Shown: positions 59,240-64,000 of the stretch, piece after piece
Numbering within the stretch: position 1 is the first letter of the stretch
How the letters are laid out: each line of letters begins with the position of its first letter
Assembly: GCA_024036415.1 (NCBI GenBank)
Contig: JAMWET010002891.1
Span: forward strand, 307,001 to 371,000
Reading direction: 5' to 3'
From: Prochilodus magdalenae
Lineage: Eukaryota; Chordata; Actinopteri; Characiformes; Prochilodontidae
Length of the DNA: 64,000 nucleotides
Notes under the pieces: model-generated
Told to the model about the DNA's origin: nothing
Database searches by the model: none
The model's input: the letters and a program-made list of their open reading frames with translations, nothing else
Made by a program: the position numbers and the translations under genes

Positions 59240-59960
59240 ATTTGAAGCATCAGAAAAGACGTATTTCACAATAATGACAAAGAAATCTCAACAACTATGT
59301 AAAATACCTGTTTTTTGGTATTCAGTGTGTCTACACTTAGTCTTTAAAACGCTTCTATTTTTTAGAGAGGTCTGCTTTTAGTTTTTCCATAATATCTGCT
59401 CTCTATGAGTAGTCTGTCCGATGTTCAGTTTTAGAAGTTGCTTGCATCTTCTTGTTTTTACAATTCAAATAATCCCAAACATATTAAATTACGTGGAGGT
59501 CCCTGAGCTGATCTCTAGGGTGGCTTTGTTTGATTTATCTCCATGTCTCCTTTCCTCAATAAGGGTTTCTTTACAGCTTCATGTCCTTTCAAACCCACAG
59601 CCATGAGTTGCCGTCTCACAGTTGAGGGGCTTAAACACCATTTTTTTTTTCACAATTTTGGAAACTAAATTTTTTTCCCAACCTTCTTGACTTTCCTGTC
59701 TTATGCAAGTTATAATATATCTGTTCTCCTCAGAAAAATAACAACTTGCACTTAATGGCTGGTTTGACTGGAAATTAAAAAATTAAGAGAGGCCTTGATG
59801 GGAACGAGCTTTTCAAGACTACAGGTTGTTGCATTTATGTTTCATTTTGTCCATGTTGGCTTTTCTAAGTTCACATATGCTTGGTCCCACAGAACAGTAT
59901 TAAAAGATAACACTGAATAAATCTTGGCCTGAACTCATTGCACGATATCCCCACGAATAA
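59240..59960 (-). pseudogene. Tc1-like transposase relict
   Basis: On the minus strand, 59540-59622 reads 'TVRRQLMAVGLKGHEAV' followed by 'KKPLLRKGD', the end of the second helix-turn-helix unit and start of the linker in Tc1-like transposases. The rest of the region is broken by stops. No catalytic DDE segment is recognisable. Boundaries are approximate. Compare 43905-44190 and 61500-61800. Confidence 0.75.
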
Positions 59961-60503
59961 AATAAATTACACAACACAGTAATGTCATTAAACTGAAAGA
60001 CAAAACAATATATATTTATATATCCTTATGTATTCCACGTGGAATTCAGTGCATGTTTTAGACTCTGCAGGTGAAGCCCTTTTAGCTCATCTGTTGCTGG
60101 TGTTGTGTCCTTCTCAGGGTGAATGACACCTACTGCTGGTATCCTGAGTATAATGTCCTGCTTGTGTCCTTGTCTCATTTTGGAAGGTGCAATGTACTAA
60201 TGTTATTATCAGATAAACAGACAGTCACTAAAGCAACTAAACAACAGACACTAAAGCCTTCGCTAGTATATGGGATTTCATTATTTACCTTGGATGACCA
60301 TCAAGCAGCAAGAAGAGGATGTATATGATGAGTGTGTTGAAAGCTCAGGATCTCAGTGGGGTACTAAGCTGCGTTTATGATACAGCACTTCCCTAATGAT
60401 GGAATTAATGTTAGTGTTAAACACCAAAACTTTGTTTCCCTCACTGCAGCATTACATAGTGAAGGGTATGCTAAGCACATGCTTAAATTTTCCCTAGACG
60501 TGG

Positions 60504-60505
<2 letters not shown>
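59961..60505. other. Non-coding, no gene seen
   Basis: AT-rich DNA. The 69-codon frame at 60119-60328 has no domain. Confidence 0.5.

Positions 60506-60506
<1 letters not shown>

Positions 60507-60588
<82 letters not shown>
60507..60588. repeat. (GT)n microsatellite
   Basis: Pure GT run of about 80 bp. Frames through it are Cys/Val or His/Thr shadows. Confidence 0.98.
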
Positions 60589-60590
<2 letters not shown>

Positions 60591-61499
60591 GCACCTGAAA
60601 AGCAGTGAACAACATGTCACAGTCACTTCCTGTGGCATGCATGCCTGTTTGTGTGTGTTTGTATGCGTGTGCACCCTCTTTTCTGTGTGGATTGTTAGGG
60701 TTGTTTTTGAAGCACAGACTCCACTTGTCAGATTATGCCACATTTCCATTTGACTTTCATAAGCTGTTTGCGGCTCACAGATTGCACAGTGAGCTCTTCT
60801 CTTGTGCCCGGCCCGTTACATATGTAGCTTCTCTAAAACGAGAACGCTGTCCTGCTTAGAGCAATAATTCTAAATCCAATCCCACAAGGCGGCATTACAC
60901 TCTTTTCCCCTTTTTTGAAGAAATGTAGGAATGAATTGAGAACATGTACAGATCCACAGCTACATAGTATGGTAATACTCAGTCTGCTCCTGTTCTGCAC
61001 ATGCATACGCATGCCGCTTCATATACCTCATGCATCTTAACAACTTCAATCATAGCTTTTATGTGTTGTGTTTTACACAAAGCTCTTTATTAGTGTGTCT
61101 AATGAGTACGGTGCTGTTGCTGTGTGTGACTAGGTGTGTGCATGTATGATTGTGTGTTGGGGCATATGAGTGTGTTCAAGTGTATGTTTGTTAGTTGTTT
61201 ATTTTCAGAACCAATCTAGAAAAATATAATTGTGACCTGCAATATGAGGACCAATATATGTTCCCAGCTGGATGTTTCATTTCTTTCTTACCATTTTTTT
61301 CTTACTTTGTTTAAGGCTGCTTTATATGTCTTTATTACAGCTCCTTTACTATTAGAAAAGGAGATTTCAGCATTCAAATGAAGTGTTATTTTTATCTTAG
61401 AAGTAGCATTTTCAGCTTATCACTATACAAGTAATTCCACTCATTAATGCACATTTAAAATGTTCAGTACAGTGTTCTAGACACATTTTCTAGTTTTTC
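60589..61499. other. Non-coding, no gene seen
   Basis: Mixed unique DNA with weak GT-rich patches (60640-60675, 61120-61180). Confidence 0.5.
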
Positions 61500-61800
61500 T
61501 GCCTGCTTGCTTTTAAGGTAATCATGATGGCTACACATGCTTTCAGATCCATCACAGTGAGTGGTCTTCTAACAGTGGAAAGATGGACAAAAACACTTGT
61601 GGATTTCTTCAGATTTCAGGAAAAAGTGGAGGTTGATTGTGTTTATCTCCTGAAGATGCTTAAAGCTTTAATTACTGTTTATCTGATGGGGACAGTTTTC
61701 AACTCCTTTTTTTCAGTTTCCTTTGACTCCTTCCTCTTCCTTATCCAAGTGAAGTATCTTATATCTAATCTTCCCAAAAATATCTCCTTTAGCTATTGAT
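61500..61800 (-). pseudogene. Tc1-like transposase relict, truncated
   Basis: On the minus strand, bases near 61577 down to 61520 read 'TVRRPLTVMDLKACVAI', the same transposase position as the relict at 59240-59960. Upstream coding (61580-61800, read in reverse) is frameshifted. The match stops at about 61500, before the catalytic core. The 91-codon plus-strand frame here is its antisense shadow. Confidence 0.72.
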
Positions 61801-62270
61801 TGTTTAGATGTTGTAGATGGTATATTGTAGACAGGTTAGCTGCCTTTCAAGCTAGTGTAAATGCTAGTGTGGAAACTGTATTTGTTAGGAGGACACAGCT
61901 GGACCTTGTTGGTTTAAGATTAGATGAATAGAAGAGTTACAGAGGCATTAGGATGCATGTATGCTAGTAAAGAGTGCTTTATGCTAGTAAACTGTAGTTT
62001 TCTGTTACAAGTGAAAACTTTTGTTTTCTGGATTTTTCTAGAAAACAAAAAAGAATAACTTGCATTCTAAACTCTATTTTGTTAAATTGTGTTAAGTTTT
62101 GATTGTAAATTAAATAAATGAGAATGTTTGACTCTGACTTTGACATAGCACTGCAGACATATTGTATGTAGTACACACATACGTATGACCCTTACGTTGT
62201 TTAAAAACAAGCGTATGTGTGTTTGTGTTTCCAGCAGGCTCCAGGGTGTAGGGTCCAGATTCTGCTCCCC
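61801..62270. other. Non-coding AT-rich DNA
   Basis: No gene. A short repeat of 'atgctagta' occurs at 61960-61990. Confidence 0.5.
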
Positions 62271-62279
62271 ATGGGGAGG

Positions 62280-62810
62280 CCAGGGCAGTGAGAGAGGGAG
62301 AGAGGGATGAAAGCAAACGCATGGGAAAAAACCCTGCGTGAGTCCTGTTCAAAGGCACACAGCACTCCTCACTGGATTAACATTTATTGAGCGTCTAAGC
62401 TGGCTTTTCTCGCTCCAGGACAAAGATACAAACTTAATTGCTGTGACTGTTCCACCAACTGATCACCAGTGTGCCCACCAAAGCTCAGCTAATAGACACT
62501 CCATTATGGATTAGAAAGTCTCTATTACCAAACAAATTAAGCATGCTCTGATCTTAACCTATAGGTCGAACGGCATTACAGCAAAGTTTAAGCTGTTAGA
62601 TGGCTGAGAAACGTATTACGGGCTGGCGCTGAGGTTGCAGTTTGGTATTGATTTTACGATAGCCTGATATGATGATTTATGGAGTGCTGGTGTCAGTATA
62701 ACAAGCTGAAGGACACACAATATCATCTTCAACATCATTAAAATTCAGACGCCTCTCCGACCCACTCATCAACCGCTGCTCACTAGCAGAGAATTTTGCA
62801 GGGAGAAAGA
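62280..62810. promoter_or_regulatory. Candidate non-coding regulatory block
   Basis: Repeat-free, GC-richer DNA after a short GA patch (62290-62309), with 'gattttacgatagcctgat' and 'catcattaaaattcag'. It resembles a conserved non-coding element in composition. No coding frame. Confidence 0.32.
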
Positions 62811-62812
62811 TA

Positions 62813-62842
62813 CACACACATACACTCACACACACACACACA
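62813..62842. repeat. (CA)n microsatellite
   Basis: Short CA run with interruptions. Confidence 0.9.
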
Positions 62843-63490
62843 TTTACACACATCAAAGTAGCTTAAATTCCTGCTATATATACTTTATTCACATCCATAT
62901 TCAGAAATATATGATGTGTACACATAGGCACACGTGCAGAAAACATCATAAACCCTCTTTGATGATGCTGGTTACCTTATTCCTGTCATCAATATGAGAT
63001 TTTATAAAAATAACTTACCTTTTTTTAATGTAGCACTTTTTATAACAGCATGTCTTGCCACTTATGTTGTGTTTGTTTAGCCTGCTAGTTTTGATGTGAA
63101 TGGAGTAGCTGCTTAAAGGGTCGCACCACTGAAAGCAGCTGTGAGGGTAGAGTAGTTTCAGACTGGAGGTCTGTAGAGCTGGCTGGGGCAGAATCTGTGG
63201 TACACTAGAGCCCCCTGTAGGCACCGAGAGGTTTTGCAAAAGTCACAGTACATCATGTTGCCGGACTGCTTCAAGGAAAAGCTCAGTACAGTTGCAGACA
63301 GCCTGAAAGCTGTGCACAATGCAAATATTTATTTATAAACCATTTAAAAACGGTATAGAAATCACCTACACATGGCGCCCAATATGTTTAACGTGACAAC
63401 TACCACTTTGATGCCACCATCTGCATTTACAGTATGTTTACAGAAGCAGGTTCACTTCATTTGCCGTCATGTGGAATTCTGTATATATAA
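62843..63490. other. Non-coding, no gene seen
   Basis: Mixed unique DNA. The 74-codon minus frame at 63015-63239 has no domain. Confidence 0.45.

Positions 63491-63493
<3 letters not shown>

Positions 63494-63551
<58 letters not shown>
63494..63551. repeat. (GT)n microsatellite
   Basis: Pure GT run of about 57 bp. Confidence 0.98.
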
Positions 63552-64000
63552 CAAAAAACATTTTGTTGTCTTGTTGTGATAAGAACATGGCAGAGTATGG
63601 ATGAGATTCATTTAATTGGCTTATTTGCATTAATTTTTTTTCTTGCATTAAATGTGAACCATCCTTGGTATTAAGCAACAGCCAATACTATCAGTATAGG
63701 TGTCAAAAGTATAACAAAAATTAATAAACGCAAATTCTCAAGTCGTAAGAAATGGCCCCTGTTCCTTTAAAGTGTCTGTTTAAAGTGTCTGGCATGCAAA
63801 TGAATAACGTGATGACTCTCTCTCTAATGACTTAACTAGCTATTAATTTACTGTCATGTCATCATTATTAATCACATAACTACTACTACACACACACACA
63901 AACCATCACTTCCAAGGATAAAATCTGAACGGAAGAGCAGTTTTAGAGACGAGATCAGGAACAATTTTGCCTTTAAAATATTTAAGTTTTAATGGGTTTG
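63552..64000. other. Non-coding AT-rich DNA
   Basis: No gene. A short direct repeat 'tttaaagtgtctg' lies at 63766-63791. Confidence 0.5.

Overview
The window looks like non-coding chromosomal DNA from a ray-finned fish, probably an ostariophysan (characin, catfish or cyprinid group). That placement is an inference. It rests on many long CT/GA and GT/CA microsatellites, AT-rich unique DNA, and relics of mobile families I know from teleost genomes: Tc1/mariner and IS630-like transposase remnants, an L2/Maui-type LINE tail, and several non-autonomous DNA elements. I see no intact protein-coding gene, rRNA, tRNA, known microRNA, CRISPR array or bacterial-style operon. The longest open frames (117-139 codons) are chance frames, most of them inside CT/GA repeats.

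Layout. 1-1.2 kb: decayed DNA transposon. 1.2-11 kb: GC-richer blocks of enhancer-like look, plus a local duplication (unit A-B-A at 4659-5077, second B copy at 6724-6986). 11.4 kb: a short decayed coding relict with a cysteine motif. 11.6-15 kb: AT-rich DNA with a 90-bp AT array. 15-20.5 kb: a long GC-richer stretch with many CT/GA tracts and one exon-like segment (18855-19135). 21-27.2 kb: an inverted-repeat element, GT arrays and two more mobile relicts. 27.8-32.7 kb: more GC-richer blocks, a Tc1 terminus and a 228-bp GATA/GACA array. 33-34.6 kb: a 73-bp exon-like segment, a broken IS630/Tc1-like transposon, and a 69-bp duplication around a GATA tract. 35-45.4 kb: GC-richer blocks, L2 tail, DNA element, Tc1 relict, pentanucleotide array. 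46-64 kb: AT-rich DNA with further relicts, two Tc1-like fragments on the minus strand, and GC-richer blocks at 48.5-49.7, 54.2-54.9 and 62.3-62.8 kb.

The simplest reading is a gene desert or very large intron. Its non-repeat GC-richer blocks, some with homeodomain- or POU-like palindromes, may be cis-regulatory elements. Conservation cannot be tested here, so those blocks carry low confidence. I found no clear new biological system. The best leads are the local duplications, the two exon-like segments, the cysteine-motif relict and the dispersed palindromic element.
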